Source of the DNA: an uncultured Phocaeicola sp.
GTDB taxonomy: Bacteria; Bacteroidota; Bacteroidia; Bacteroidales; Bacteroidaceae
DNA length: 48,848 bases
NCBI GenBank assembly: GCA_944320815.1
Contig: CALUIZ010000023.1
Coordinates: forward strand, 1-48,848
Direction: 5' to 3'
The position numbers and the translations under genes are program-made. Numbering within the stretch: the first letter of the stretch is position 1; every line of letters starts with the position of its first letter. Positions 15,886 through 24,933 of the stretch are shown here, piece by piece. The notes beneath the pieces were generated by a model. The model searched no databases, was not told where the DNA came from, and saw only the letters and a list, made by a program, of their open reading frames with translations.

Positions 15886-16722
15886 TCATTTCAGCAACAA
15901 ATCCAACAAATCCTGCAACTCCATTTTCTGATATTTCGAAGACAGTTCAGCAGAGGCATTCCAGTTTGTGCCAGTAGACAGACGGGAAAATTTCATGTCC
16001 AACGAATAATTCTTTTCTCCGCCACCTGTCACCTGAACCAGCATATGCTGAGGAAACATCTTCCCGTCGAGTCTGGAAAAGTCGCCATAACTCCATTCCA
16101 GTGCATAAGCGGTCCCATTCATACCCAACCGCGTCTTTTCCAACAGCCCGCTTTCCACTCCCGTAAAGAACTGATACGACAAAGTTCTGGCTGATTTGGG
16201 GACAAGCAACGCCTGACTTCCTTCTGAAGAGACACGGAAACGACGGACATCATCCGCATCAAGCTCCACTTTCCCGGGAAGGAAGATTTCGTTCATAAAA
16301 AGCGACTGCAAAGAATTGAAATCCAGTTCTGCATGGAGCATCCCGCTCAATGCCTCAAAAGAAATCTCCACATAACGTTTGTGCAGCCGGTCAACGGCCA
16401 GTATGCGGGAAGGAGTAATCTCCATCCGTGCCACTTCTATCCCCAGAAAGGGAGCCACCGACAACTGGATGACCTCCCCCTTCTTCATGCGCAGCGTGGC
16501 ATTCAGACTGGCCGAACCCTTGCTGCCCATATTCAAGTTGAAAGCAACCTTTCCCGTCACCGCCTGCCAGCGAGGAGAATATTCTATGACTTTTACTATA
16601 TACTCCTCCCCTTCCAAACCACCTATCATGGAAGGTTTTCCCGCATGACGTGAAGAAGAACAGGCCGCCATCACCAACACGGCCAAGGTCATCCAGACAC
16701 AACGTAAAAACAATCTTTTCAT
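15886..16722 (-). CDS. DUF4292 lipoprotein (LolB-like fold candidate)
   Basis: 278 residues. Lipoprotein signal with lipobox VMAAC (Cys21) followed by SSSRHAG. The body fits the DUF4292 family, with long amphipathic strands (GKVAFNLNMGSKGSASLNAT and IQLSVAPFLGIEVARMEITP, then ILAVDRLHKRYVEI). That repeated pattern resembles LolA/LolB or the outer-membrane lipoprotein sorting fold. Its start codon overlaps the stop of the TPR gene by 4 bases (ATGA), so the two are translationally coupled. The operon with a TPR lipoprotein and EnvC suggests an envelope role. The function is unproven. Confidence 0.82.
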   Translation of the reverse strand: MKRLFLRCVWMTLAVLVMAACSSSRHAGKPSMIGGLEGEEYIVKVIEYSPRWQAVTGKVAFNLNMGSKGSASLNATLRMKKGEVIQLSVAPFLGIEVARMEITPSRILAVDRLHKRYVEISFEALSGMLHAELDFNSLQSLFMNEIFLPGKVELDADDVRRFRVSSEGSQALLVPKSARTLSYQFFTGVESGLLEKTRLGMNGTAYALEWSYGDFSRLDGKMFPQHMLVQVTGGGEKNYSLDMKFSRLSTGTNWNASAELSSKYQKMELQDLLDLLLK

Positions 16723-18509
16723 TCGGCTATGTATTTTTTCAGTGCGATTTTCCTTTTCAAACGTCTCAGCTCAGCCTCCGTACGAGGAGTGGACCCGTCA
16801 TCCGAATCCGCATCCAGCCCTTCGGCCTTCTTCCAATACTCCAACGCCTTCTCCTTTTCGCCCAACATGTAATAAATGTCCCCGCAATGCTCCACAATGA
16901 CCTGGCTTGTATCACCCCCATTCCTCATAGCCTGGTCAATATAGATGCGCGCTTCCGTATAGCGTGCCTTCTCGAACAGAATCCACGCATACGTATCAAG
17001 ATATGTGGCATTCTCAGGTTCCGCCTTCACCGTGCGGTAACTCATTTCTTCAGCCTTGTCGAGTTCCTTCCGGTCCACCGACAGATAATAAGCGTAATTG
17101 TTCAGCGTTCCGATGTTGTCGGGATTGTACACCAGCGAAGAATCATAAGCCGCATACGCTTCCGCCTTCATTTCTTTCGTATTGTAAATATCCCCCAGAA
17201 TGGCATAAAAGTCTGACACGACATTCCTGTCGCTTTTCTCATTCACCTGTTTCACACCCTTCTGAAACACATCCAACGCCTTGTCGACATTCTCTTTCTG
17301 ATAATAAGCAAGTCCCAGATAATAATAAAATTCCATAGCATCAGGACTGTATTCCAGTGCAGGAGTAGCCACACGAATCACTTCATCCAGATTATTGTCG
17401 CGGATGGCATAACTCAACAGCTGCAGACGGGCAGGCTTGTTTTCAGGATCGAGCGAGAGAATCTGATTCAGCACCGGCACCGACTCTTTTTCCATCTTCT
17501 TGGTAATCATGTATTGTGCACAGAGCATGGCCAGATCGGCATTCTGCTGCGGACGTTCCAATATTTCTCCAAAAAGAGCGACGATTTCCGTACTGTCCCT
17601 GGTGGTCTGCTCCGACTGAAGAATCATCTGCCGCATCAGTTCCATCTTCGTGTCCGACTCTACATTGTCATTGAGCAGAATCGTATCAATCTGCGCACGA
17701 TAAAGGCTGTCATTGCCCTGCTTCCTATAATAAGAAGCCATCGAAAGGAGTGCTGGGGCATATCCGGGAACTTCCTTCAGAATACGCTGATACGTATCAT
17801 ACGCCTCCTTCATCTTTCCGTTGTCCATATACACATCACCAAGGATTGTCTGATACCTCATGTCATACGGATACTCCGTCGAAAGGCTCTCTATCTCATT
17901 GAAAGCCTTTTCCTGATCGTTCATCAGAATATAGCAGCGGAACTTCTCCATACTGACCTGTTCAGATTTTCCGTCCAGCTCCTCCAGACGGTTCAAAGCC
18001 TTGATTTCTTCCGCATAGCTTTTAGTCTGCCCATATAGGTCAACCAAAGAAATCAGAGGTTCCAGACGCGAGGGGAACTGACGGGCCATATCCTCATAAA
18101 CAGCCACAGCCTTGGGAATGTCACGCTTGCGCTGGTAATATGCGGCCAGTGTCTGCTTGTACCAGAAATTACCCTCATCCGAGCGGACCGCCCGTTTCAA
18201 GGCTTCCTCACTTTTCTCTTCCTGTCCCAATGCCATATAGAACTGGGAAATCTCATACAATGTGGCCGCCGACTGCGGACAGATGTCCAGACAATGCCGG
18301 TAAAGTTCGAAAGCCGCGTCATAATCTCCCTTCTGTTTCATGCGCACAGCTTCCAGGAAATAGTAGTCGAACTTCCGCCGTTGCTCATATGTCAGCGGGT
18401 CTTCGTCCGGTGTCTGTGTCAGAGCCACGGCACCATGCTGCCTCCCGGTTGTTCCGCAGGCCGACAATGTCAGAATCACGCCTAATAGATAGAGAATCTT
18501 TCTCATCAT
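16719..18509 (-). CDS. TPR-repeat lipoprotein
   Basis: 596 residues. Lipobox LTLSAC (Cys18) after MMRKILYLLGVI. About 12-14 tetratricopeptide repeats fill the protein from about residue 45 to 570, for example YYFLEAVRMKQKGDYDAAFE followed by LYRHCLDICPQS, and FYYYLGLAYYQKENVDKALD followed by VFQKGVKQV. It is probably anchored in the outer membrane and acts as a scaffold. It starts 11 bases after dut and overlaps the DUF4292 gene by 4 bases. Either of the two adjacent ATG codons could be the start. The partner protein is unknown; EnvC and DUF4292 are candidates by linkage. Confidence 0.9.
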   Translation of the reverse strand: MMRKILYLLGVILTLSACGTTGRQHGAVALTQTPDEDPLTYEQRRKFDYYFLEAVRMKQKGDYDAAFELYRHCLDICPQSAATLYEISQFYMALGQEEKSEEALKRAVRSDEGNFWYKQTLAAYYQRKRDIPKAVAVYEDMARQFPSRLEPLISLVDLYGQTKSYAEEIKALNRLEELDGKSEQVSMEKFRCYILMNDQEKAFNEIESLSTEYPYDMRYQTILGDVYMDNGKMKEAYDTYQRILKEVPGYAPALLSMASYYRKQGNDSLYRAQIDTILLNDNVESDTKMELMRQMILQSEQTTRDSTEIVALFGEILERPQQNADLAMLCAQYMITKKMEKESVPVLNQILSLDPENKPARLQLLSYAIRDNNLDEVIRVATPALEYSPDAMEFYYYLGLAYYQKENVDKALDVFQKGVKQVNEKSDRNVVSDFYAILGDIYNTKEMKAEAYAAYDSSLVYNPDNIGTLNNYAYYLSVDRKELDKAEEMSYRTVKAEPENATYLDTYAWILFEKARYTEARIYIDQAMRNGGDTSQVIVEHCGDIYYMLGEKEKALEYWKKAEGLDADSDDGSTPRTEAELRRLKRKIALKKYIAE

Positions 18510-18520
18510 TTTTCCGGTTG

Positions 18521-18955
18521 TTATATTGTTCCAGTGTGTCCGAATCCCCCGGCTCCACGTCCGGTTTCACCAAGCACCTCCACTTCCTGCCATTCGGCCT
18601 GCTCGTGGCGGGCTATCACCATCTGCGCGATGCGCTCCCCGTCTTCAATCACAAAATCTTCAGACGAAAGGTTGACCATAATCACACATATTTCCCCGCG
18701 ATAATCCGCGTCAATCGTACCGGGGGAGTTGAGTACCGTTATTCCCTTTTTCAGGGCAAGACCGCTGCGCGGACGTACCTGTGCCTCAAAGCCGGCAGGG
18801 ATGGCCATATACAGTCCCGTTGGCACCAGACAGCGTGCCAGCGGCTTCAGTACAATAGGATTGTCAATATTCGCACGGAGATCCATACCCGCCGACAAGG
18901 CTGTGGCATACTGGGGCAACGGATGTTTGGACTTGTTGATAATCTGTATCTTCAT
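18521..18955 (-). CDS. dut: Deoxyuridine 5'-triphosphate nucleotidohydrolase (dUTPase)
   Basis: 144 residues from ATG 18955; the longer frame from 19000 adds non-homologous residues. Hydrolyses dUTP to dUMP, keeping uracil out of DNA and feeding dTMP synthesis. All five trimeric dUTPase motifs are present: [29 protein letters not shown] with the catalytic Asp, GERIAQMVI, and the C-terminal [10 protein letters not shown]. The last has His where Ser is usual, a tolerated variant. First gene of the dut-TPR-DUF4292-envC operon. A weak -7 box (TAAATTCG, one mismatch) lies upstream on the minus strand. Confidence 0.96.
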   Translation of the reverse strand: MKIQIINKSKHPLPQYATALSAGMDLRANIDNPIVLKPLARCLVPTGLYMAIPAGFEAQVRPRSGLALKKGITVLNSPGTIDADYRGEICVIMVNLSSEDFVIEDGERIAQMVIARHEQAEWQEVEVLGETGRGAGGFGHTGTI

Positions 18956-19036
18956 CTTCAATTCAGTGTCATTTCCATTTAAGAGTGCGAATTTACACAT
19001 TCCACAGAATTAACGACGACATTTACCGTTTTTTTA

Positions 19037-19044
19037 TATTTTTG
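19037..19044 (+). promoter_or_regulatory. -7 box for dgt
   Basis: TATTTTTG matches TAnnTTTG, 33 bases before the dgt ATG. Confidence 0.5.
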
Positions 19045-19077
19045 TATCCAAGTTTTAGGAATCAAAAAACATCGACA

Positions 19078-20409
19078 ATGAACTGGAAGCAACTCATATC
19101 CAACAAACGTTTCGGACTGGAATTTCTGCATGAAACACGGAAAGACGACCGGAGCGAATTCCAGCGTGACTATGACCGACTGATATTCTCGGCTCCGTTC
19201 CGCCGGCTGCAGAACAAGACCCAAGTGTTTCCCCTTCCGGGAAGCATTTTCGTACACAACCGTCTGACTCACAGTCTGGAAGTGTCATGCGTGGGCCGGT
19301 CGTTAGGGAATGACATTGCCATCGAACTGCTGAAAAGACATCCGGAACTGGCGGGTACGCATATCTCCGAAATAGGTGCCATCGTATCGGCGGCATGTCT
19401 GGCACACGATTTGGGAAATCCGCCTTTCGGACATTCCGGAGAAAAAGCAATCGGCACTTATTTTTCCGAAGGGAAAGGTATGTCGCTCCGTCCGCTCCTT
19501 TCGGAGGCCGAATGGGAGGACCTGATTCATTTTGAAGGAAATGCCAATGCCTTCCGTCTGCTCACCCACCAGTTCCAGGGACGCCGTCCGGGAGGGTTTG
19601 TCATGACTTATTCCACACTGGCATCTATCGTGAAATACCCTTTCTCGTCCCAACTGGCGGGAAAGAAACAGAAATTCGGATTCTTTCTGAGCGAAGAAAA
19701 GGATTTCCGGCGGATAGCGGACGAACTGGGCATGAAACGGCTCAGTGCCGAAGGCGAACCGCTGCGCTATGCACGGCATCCGCTGGTATATCTGGTGGAA
19801 GCTGCCGACGACATCTGTTATCAGATGATGGACATAGAGGATGCACACAAGCTCAAGATTCTCACTACGGAAGAGACGAAAGGACTCTATTGCCGGTTCT
19901 TCACCCCGAAACGTATGGAAAGGATAGAAAAGATATGCCACATGGTGAACGACACGAACGAACAGATCGCTTATCTGCGTACGTCTGCCATTGGTGTGCT
20001 GATAAAGGAATGCGTGAAAACGTTCATCGAAAATGAAGAGTGCATCCTTGAAGGGGAGTTTGAGGGCACACTCATCTCTCACCTGCCTGACCATGTGAAA
20101 AGTGCATACGAGAACTGTTCGCGAACCGCTTTTGACAAGATTTACTTCTCGAAGGATGTGGTGGACATCGAGCTGGCCGGTTATCAGGTCATCACCACGC
20201 TTGTCGACCTGATGATTGACGCGGTGCGCTATCCGGAAAAGGCCTATTCCCAACTGCTCATCAACCGGGTATCAAAACAATATGAGATACAGGCACCCAC
20301 CCTTTATGCGAAAATACAGGCCGTGCTCGACTATATCTCCGGCATGACCGACGTATATGCCCTCGACCTCTATCGGAAAATCAACGGGAACAGCCTTCCG
20401 GCAGTATAA
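19078..20409 (+). CDS. dgt: Deoxyguanosinetriphosphate triphosphohydrolase
   Basis: 443 residues from ATG 19078. HD-domain enzyme releasing tripolyphosphate from dNTPs, usually dGTP. The N-terminal FSAPFRRLQNKTQVFPL and NRLTHSLEVSCVGRSLG supply the first metal His, AHDLGNPPFGHSGE is the HD pair, and EAADDICYQMMDIEDAHKL supplies the last Asp. The start was chosen because earlier codons precede the -7 box. It is divergent from dut, so two dNTP-pool enzymes share this intergenic region. Confidence 0.93.
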   Translation: MNWKQLISNKRFGLEFLHETRKDDRSEFQRDYDRLIFSAPFRRLQNKTQVFPLPGSIFVHNRLTHSLEVSCVGRSLGNDIAIELLKRHPELAGTHISEIGAIVSAACLAHDLGNPPFGHSGEKAIGTYFSEGKGMSLRPLLSEAEWEDLIHFEGNANAFRLLTHQFQGRRPGGFVMTYSTLASIVKYPFSSQLAGKKQKFGFFLSEEKDFRRIADELGMKRLSAEGEPLRYARHPLVYLVEAADDICYQMMDIEDAHKLKILTTEETKGLYCRFFTPKRMERIEKICHMVNDTNEQIAYLRTSAIGVLIKECVKTFIENEECILEGEFEGTLISHLPDHVKSAYENCSRTAFDKIYFSKDVVDIELAGYQVITTLVDLMIDAVRYPEKAYSQLLINRVSKQYEIQAPTLYAKIQAVLDYISGMTDVYALDLYRKINGNSLPAV

Positions 20410-20435
20410 CTCAAATGTAACGAACAACGGGTAAA

Positions 20436-20485
20436 ATCTCTATCTCCAGTCCGAGGATACACATCTCCAGCCTAGAGATAGAGAT
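20436..20485. terminator. Inverted repeat between dgt and the PUL esterase, weak terminator candidate
   Basis: ATCTCTATCTC (20436-20446) pairs perfectly with GAGATAGAGAT (20475-20485) across a 28-base loop that repeats ATCTCCAG. It lies between convergent genes. There is no clear T run, so termination is uncertain. Confidence 0.4.
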
Positions 20486-20513
20486 AAAGAAACTTTCAAG
20501 ATATTTTCATATA

Positions 20514-21383
20514 CTACATATCACTGTCAGCAATCTCTTCCGCCAGCCATTTCTCCAGTTCACCCGTCCACTGACGCTTATAATGGAAAGAATCATAGAA
20601 TCCGAAACCATGTCCTCCTCTCGGATAAATGTGAAGAGTGGCGGAAACACCTTTTTCTTTCAGAGCCATAAAATAAACGATGCTGTTGCGTACCGGAACG
20701 ACCTTATCATCGGCACAATGCATGATGAAGGCAGGCGGTGTATCAGCGGTCACATGCAGTTCATTGCTGTACTCTTCCACCCGTTCATCCTTCGGAGCAT
20801 CGCCAAGCAACTGCTTGCGGGTGCCCGGGTGTGTGAAGTCTGCATTCATGGTGATGACCGGATAAAGCAGAATCTGGAAATCGGGACGGCTCGCTGTGGT
20901 GAAATGCGTAGCAAGCGTGCTTGCCAAATGGCCTCCGGCAGAAGAGCCCATGATACCCACCTGGCTTATCTTCCACTGGCCGGCATAGGAACGGAGCAGT
21001 TCCACGGCCCGGCGTGCGTCGGTGAGCGGCACTTCATAGTGGCCGAAATTCGGCATCCGGTACTTCAATACAGCGTAGGTCACTCCGATAGAGTTGAACC
21101 ACTGCGCCATGTCCTGTCCCTCCTGCCCCATTGACAAGAAAGAGTAGCCGCCTCCCGGACAAGCGATGATTGCCAGCCCGTTCGGACATGCGGCACGATA
21201 GACGATGAGCGTCGGGTCGGACACGTCGGCTATACGGTCAGCTCTCGGCTTCGATTCCGGCACGGTCACCTCGTTGCTGTTGGGCGCACCGTCGGGCCAG
21301 AGCTTGAGTTCCACGGGCTTCTGGGCATATGCATTCATGCCCAGAAGCAGGAACATTGTGATAAAGAATTGTTTCAACATCAT
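20514..21383 (-). CDS. Secreted alpha/beta-hydrolase, acetyl-xylan-esterase-like
   Basis: 289 residues. Signal peptide (LKQFFITMFLLLGMNAYAQ). Alpha/beta hydrolase with an oxyanion-type PGGGYSFLSMGQEG, the nucleophile elbow GSSAGGH (Ser148), an acid in HCADDKVVPV, and His in PRGGHGFGFYD. The closest family resemblance is to esterases that remove acetyl groups from polysaccharides or oligosaccharides. Last gene of the minus-strand PUL operon, 22 bases after the SGNH esterase, so it probably deacylates the same glycan in the periplasm. The ester removed is not known. Confidence 0.88.
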   Translation of the reverse strand: MMLKQFFITMFLLLGMNAYAQKPVELKLWPDGAPNSNEVTVPESKPRADRIADVSDPTLIVYRAACPNGLAIIACPGGGYSFLSMGQEGQDMAQWFNSIGVTYAVLKYRMPNFGHYEVPLTDARRAVELLRSYAGQWKISQVGIMGSSAGGHLASTLATHFTTASRPDFQILLYPVITMNADFTHPGTRKQLLGDAPKDERVEEYSNELHVTADTPPAFIMHCADDKVVPVRNSIVYFMALKEKGVSATLHIYPRGGHGFGFYDSFHYKRQWTGELEKWLAEEIADSDM

Positions 21384-21405
21384 AATCTTGAATTATCAGG
21401 AAAAA

Positions 21406-22104
21406 TTACTTTAATACCTCATCTATGGTTTGTTTTACTAACCTTTCCATAACATCATATCCGGCAGCCATGGGATGCACCCCGTCTTTCGTATAATTCG
21501 GATTCAGTGACTCGCCATCGTCAGCCAACAATCGCGAATAGTAGTCAACATACGGAATACGTTTGCTCTCTGCATACGCCTTGATGCGGGCGTTCAGTGC
21601 CTTTATCTTTTCGGGAGCACCAGTCACGCTTTCACGCCATCCGAAGGATGCCGCCGGAAGCACAGAAGAAAGTATGACCTCTATGCCGTTCACTTCCGCC
21701 AGCTCCACCATGGATACAATGTTGCCGAATGTATAGTCCTCGTTATATGGTCCGGAATTTTCCGCGATGTCGTTCGTTCCGGCATTGATAACCACCGCCT
21801 TCGGTTTTAAATTTATCACGTCTGTACGGAAACGTACCACGAACTGATAGGATGTCTGGCCGCTGATACCCCTACCCACGTAACCGTTTTCCGTGAAGAA
21901 ACCGGGATGGATACGCATCCAGTTCTCGGTTATGGAGTTGCCCATGAACACGACACGATTCTCCGGCACGGGCTGCCCCATAAGTCCCTGATTTTGCTGC
22001 TCATAATAGCGTACTTTCGCCCAGTCCCTGTCCTGAGCGTCCACACGGACGGCAGACAAAACCGCCGCCAGTATGAACATATAAGCTAAATACCTTTTCA
22101 CCAT
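21406..22104 (-). CDS. Secreted SGNH/GDSL esterase
   Basis: 232 residues. Signal peptide (YLAYMFILAAVLSAVRVDAQ). SGNH hydrolase with all blocks: VFMGNSITENW (Ser57, block I), GRGISGQTSYQ (Gly, block II), NAGTNDIAEN (Asn111, block III) and KDGVHPMAAGYD (Asp and His, block V). This type removes acetyl or other acyl groups from carbohydrates. It lies 8 bases after the lyase gene and 22 before another esterase, suggesting an acylated substrate. Confidence 0.92.
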   Translation of the reverse strand: MVKRYLAYMFILAAVLSAVRVDAQDRDWAKVRYYEQQNQGLMGQPVPENRVVFMGNSITENWMRIHPGFFTENGYVGRGISGQTSYQFVVRFRTDVINLKPKAVVINAGTNDIAENSGPYNEDYTFGNIVSMVELAEVNGIEVILSSVLPAASFGWRESVTGAPEKIKALNARIKAYAESKRIPYVDYYSRLLADDGESLNPNYTKDGVHPMAAGYDVMERLVKQTIDEVLK

Positions 22105-22112
22105 TCAAAAAA

Positions 22113-23414
22113 CTATTTATCAGTTTTCTGGAAGCCCTCAGAGCAATACAAAAATGTTCCGAAGCCCAGATGAGCAATGTCTGGAGCACCGTTTCCCTCT
22201 GGACGAATCTTGTCGAGAACCTCTTTTGTATAAGGCATGGAGTCGCCTATACGTGTCACATAATGATTGTAAGCACGTTCGTAAATGGGAGAGAACTTTC
22301 CGCGCCGTCCTTCAGTACGGTCACCGTTGGCAAGCTCTTCCTTATCTACTTGGTCAATCTCATACCAATTATACTTCCCTGTCAGTTCCGGCATGTATTT
22401 AAAAGGCACCTCATAACCGAGATTATACTTTGCCGTGTATTCATATCCTCTCAGCAGACGGTTGTCGAGCACACCATACAGATCGGTGCCCTGTTTCCAC
22501 GCTGCCTCACAAAGCGTGGACAACATACCGATACCCAACTGCGCATGGGTCTGGTCACGACCACTCTCCTGACACTGTCCCGTCTCACCATCGATATAGT
22601 AGCGGATGGAACCGCTCTCGTAACCGTTCAGATAGATGTCAACAGCCTTTCTGTACATGTCCATATTGTCAAAAAGGATGCCCATACAGAGATAGCTGTT
22701 CATGGCCGAAGCACCGAAGTTTCCCACCGCCTTAGTCTTCGGATCGGTACGGGCAAAGAACTCATCGAGCGGACCGACACAGAGTGTACGAAGCATATTG
22801 CACACCTTGGCGAACATTTCGTCCGTCATGCCGGAATCGGGCAGATAACGCAGCAACTCAGTCGCATAAACGAGCTTCACGGCGATATTGCCAATCATCA
22901 GGATGTGGTCGGAATTGCCTGTCGCGCTGAACATCTCTCCACGCACGGTGTTGGCATATGCATTAAGGATTTCAAGCGATTTGGAGGCATAACGCTGCTG
23001 ACCTGTAGCGGCGAAGATAATGGCGCACTGACAAGCAGCGGCAAAATCATCGGCGAAATTCAGATAAATGGAAGGCAGTCCATCCGCATCGCCCGAGTAG
23101 AGTTGTTCGTAAGGCCCGTTCATCACGTAGTTCGGATTCGACAATTCATCGTTGAGGAGAATCTCGAAGCCGCCATATTGCGGCTGAGTCTGGTTCTGCA
23201 CAATTGAACGCCAGCGGTCGATATCGTTCTGGTCGAAAAGTACTCCCGGATGGACGAATTCTTCGGGATAAGTCACATCAATACTGACTAAAGGCCAATT
23301 GTCGATGTCGGTTGTTCCGTCCACAATTTCACTCTTGCACGATGCCATAAGGGTGCAGGCGATGATTACGCCTGCCAGTCCTATCTGTCTCTTTATCTTA
23401 TCGTTAAGTTTCAT
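22113..23414 (-). CDS. Alginate-lyase-superfamily lipoprotein (PL38/PL5-like polysaccharide lyase)
   Basis: 433 residues. Lipobox LMASC (Cys26) after a long N-terminal helix. The body fits the (alpha/alpha) toroid alginate_lyase family: FAAACQCAIIFAATGQQRYA is a toroid helix pair, followed by the substrate-cleft GNSDHILMIGN and the family motif GRDQTHAQLG (R286, D287, Q288, H290). The C-terminal YNHYVTRIGDSMPYT resembles the tail of this family. Related enzymes cleave polyuronates such as alginate or glucuronan by beta-elimination. Its place in a PUL with SusCD and esterases supports a periplasmic or surface role on a uronic-acid polymer. PL38 is my best guess from motif memory, not from a search. 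Confidence 0.75.
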   Translation of the reverse strand: MKLNDKIKRQIGLAGVIIACTLMASCKSEIVDGTTDIDNWPLVSIDVTYPEEFVHPGVLFDQNDIDRWRSIVQNQTQPQYGGFEILLNDELSNPNYVMNGPYEQLYSGDADGLPSIYLNFADDFAAACQCAIIFAATGQQRYASKSLEILNAYANTVRGEMFSATGNSDHILMIGNIAVKLVYATELLRYLPDSGMTDEMFAKVCNMLRTLCVGPLDEFFARTDPKTKAVGNFGASAMNSYLCMGILFDNMDMYRKAVDIYLNGYESGSIRYYIDGETGQCQESGRDQTHAQLGIGMLSTLCEAAWKQGTDLYGVLDNRLLRGYEYTAKYNLGYEVPFKYMPELTGKYNWYEIDQVDKEELANGDRTEGRRGKFSPIYERAYNHYVTRIGDSMPYTKEVLDKIRPEGNGAPDIAHLGFGTFLYCSEGFQKTDK

Positions 23415-23433
23415 ATTTCCTTTATTTTATGGT

Positions 23434-24795
23434 TTATTGGTTCACATTGTCCGTCGCTATAAACTTGTTCATCTCTTCCACACTTGCAAAGGTTCTTATC
23501 CAATAGATGTCAAACCCAGTTTCTTGAATTTTGGTTAGTTTAAACATAAAGGCACGGACAGCCACAATACCGTCATCGCTCAGATTGCCATGCTTCGACG
23601 CATCGTAATATACAATCTGCGTCCCGTCATTTTGCGGCGCAACGGTCATGCCTCCAGAATCGTTGAGCGAGTTTCCAAGATTCGCCAGATTGATCTGGTA
23701 AGTTGCTCCGGAAGCAAGTTGGTCGCACCGGAACGCGAATACTGGATAATCCTTAAAGTTCAGGTCCATCACGTTGGACTGTGTGTTATACGCCCGCTGG
23801 AGGTAGATACGCTTGTCAGCACTTACGGTTGCCTTCAGCACACCGTCTTCACGCTCAATAGAACCCAGATTGTTGTTGATGGTCCATCCTTCAAAGTCGG
23901 TCGTCGCGTCCCATACATAGAAGCCCCAGGGCACGGTCAGCTCTACCGAAGCCGAATTGCCGGTTTCTTTGCAAGTGGCCGTTATGGTAGCCGTACCGAA
24001 GCTGACAGCCTGCACCACTCCCTTGTTCACGGTCAGCACGCTCTCGTCACTTGACTCCCATTCGACAGAAGCCAAGCTTGCGTCTTTCGGTGTCAACGTG
24101 TAATCCAGTTCAAGCGACTGTTTCCAATAAAGCGGTTCCGGCTTCGTGACTGAAATATCCGTAGCGGGCAGCATTTCCTTCACGGTTAAAACGATGCTCC
24201 CCGTCGTCCCCGACTTGTCGTGCGTATAGGCGGTGATGGTCACTTGTCCCGGTTTCACACCTGTCACGATTCCGTTTTCATCCACAGTGGCAATGCTCTC
24301 ATCACTGCTGCTCCATGTCAGATAGGAATAAGTATGATTTTCTGGAAGTATGTTGTAAGTCAGTTGCAGTTGGTCCGTTTTATACACCTCATTCGTCACA
24401 TTTGTGAACACAATCTCTTCCGCACCGACAATCTTTTCGATTACCGACACAGCAATGGTCTTCACCGTCTCGTCACGACCGAAACCCACTGCAGGAGTCA
24501 CTGTAATGACGGCATCTCCCACTTTGTTTGCAGAGATAGTCCCATCGTCCGACACTGTGGCCACCAGTTCATTCGAAGACTTCCACTTCAGTTCCCTGAT
24601 GTCCGCATCTTCCGGAGTCACGCTGTAAACAATCGTACTGTCCGTCCCCACCAACATCGGCAATTCGCTTGTCACATCCAGATTGATGGCGGTGATAAGC
24701 TGGTTCTCCGGCAGGCCAGTCGTCAGCTCCTTGTCGTCACACGAAACAAGCAGCCCCAATCCCAACATACCGATTCCTAAATATATCTTTTTCAT
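23434..24795 (-). CDS. Ig-repeat surface glycan-binding lipoprotein (SusE/F position)
   Basis: 453 residues from ATG 24795. Lipobox LLVSC (Cys19) followed by DDKE. Three Big_2-type Ig repeats lie at about 35-120, 125-210 and 215-300. Each ends in the same pattern (LKWKSSNELVATVSDDGTIS; LTWSSSDESIATVDENGIVT; VEWESSDESVLTVNKGVVQA). A C-terminal about 145-residue domain (VWDATTDFEGWTINNN onward) resembles the DUF4979-like carbohydrate-binding ends of Bacteroides surface proteins. It takes the SusE/SusF place after SusD, so it probably holds the polymer at the cell surface with Ig spacers. It lies 19 bases before the lyase gene. Confidence 0.82.
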   Translation of the reverse strand: MKKIYLGIGMLGLGLLVSCDDKELTTGLPENQLITAINLDVTSELPMLVGTDSTIVYSVTPEDADIRELKWKSSNELVATVSDDGTISANKVGDAVITVTPAVGFGRDETVKTIAVSVIEKIVGAEEIVFTNVTNEVYKTDQLQLTYNILPENHTYSYLTWSSSDESIATVDENGIVTGVKPGQVTITAYTHDKSGTTGSIVLTVKEMLPATDISVTKPEPLYWKQSLELDYTLTPKDASLASVEWESSDESVLTVNKGVVQAVSFGTATITATCKETGNSASVELTVPWGFYVWDATTDFEGWTINNNLGSIEREDGVLKATVSADKRIYLQRAYNTQSNVMDLNFKDYPVFAFRCDQLASGATYQINLANLGNSLNDSGGMTVAPQNDGTQIVYYDASKHGNLSDDGIVAVRAFMFKLTKIQETGFDIYWIRTFASVEEMNKFIATDNVNQ

Positions 24796-24874
24796 TTTTC
24801 TCCAAGTTTTTGTTATTTTCAGTATTAAATCATATGATGTTCCCGTTACTTCCCAGCAGTTCTTTGAAAACACC

Positions 24875-24904
24875 TCGGTACTTTGACCGAAACAGTTCGG
24901 TACT
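24875..24904 (-). repeat. Direct repeat and small hairpin between susD-like and Ig-lipoprotein genes
   Basis: TCGGTACTT occurs twice, starting at 24875 and 24897, 22 bp apart. A 6-bp stem (ACCGAA with TTCGGT, 24886-24901, loop ACAG) overlaps the second copy. It lies in the 138-base gap, the longest inside the operon. It could tune expression of the SusD and glycan-binding segments separately, by an internal promoter or RNA processing. Confidence 0.4.
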
Positions 24905-24933
24905 TCTTCAAAAGCAACGGCAATCTTTCCGAA

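Noticed and set aside
14784..15977. Plus-strand frame of 397 codons opposite the EnvC-like gene
   Set aside because: Leu/His/Phe-rich shadow of the coiled-coil codons. The minus-strand gene is in a tight operon.
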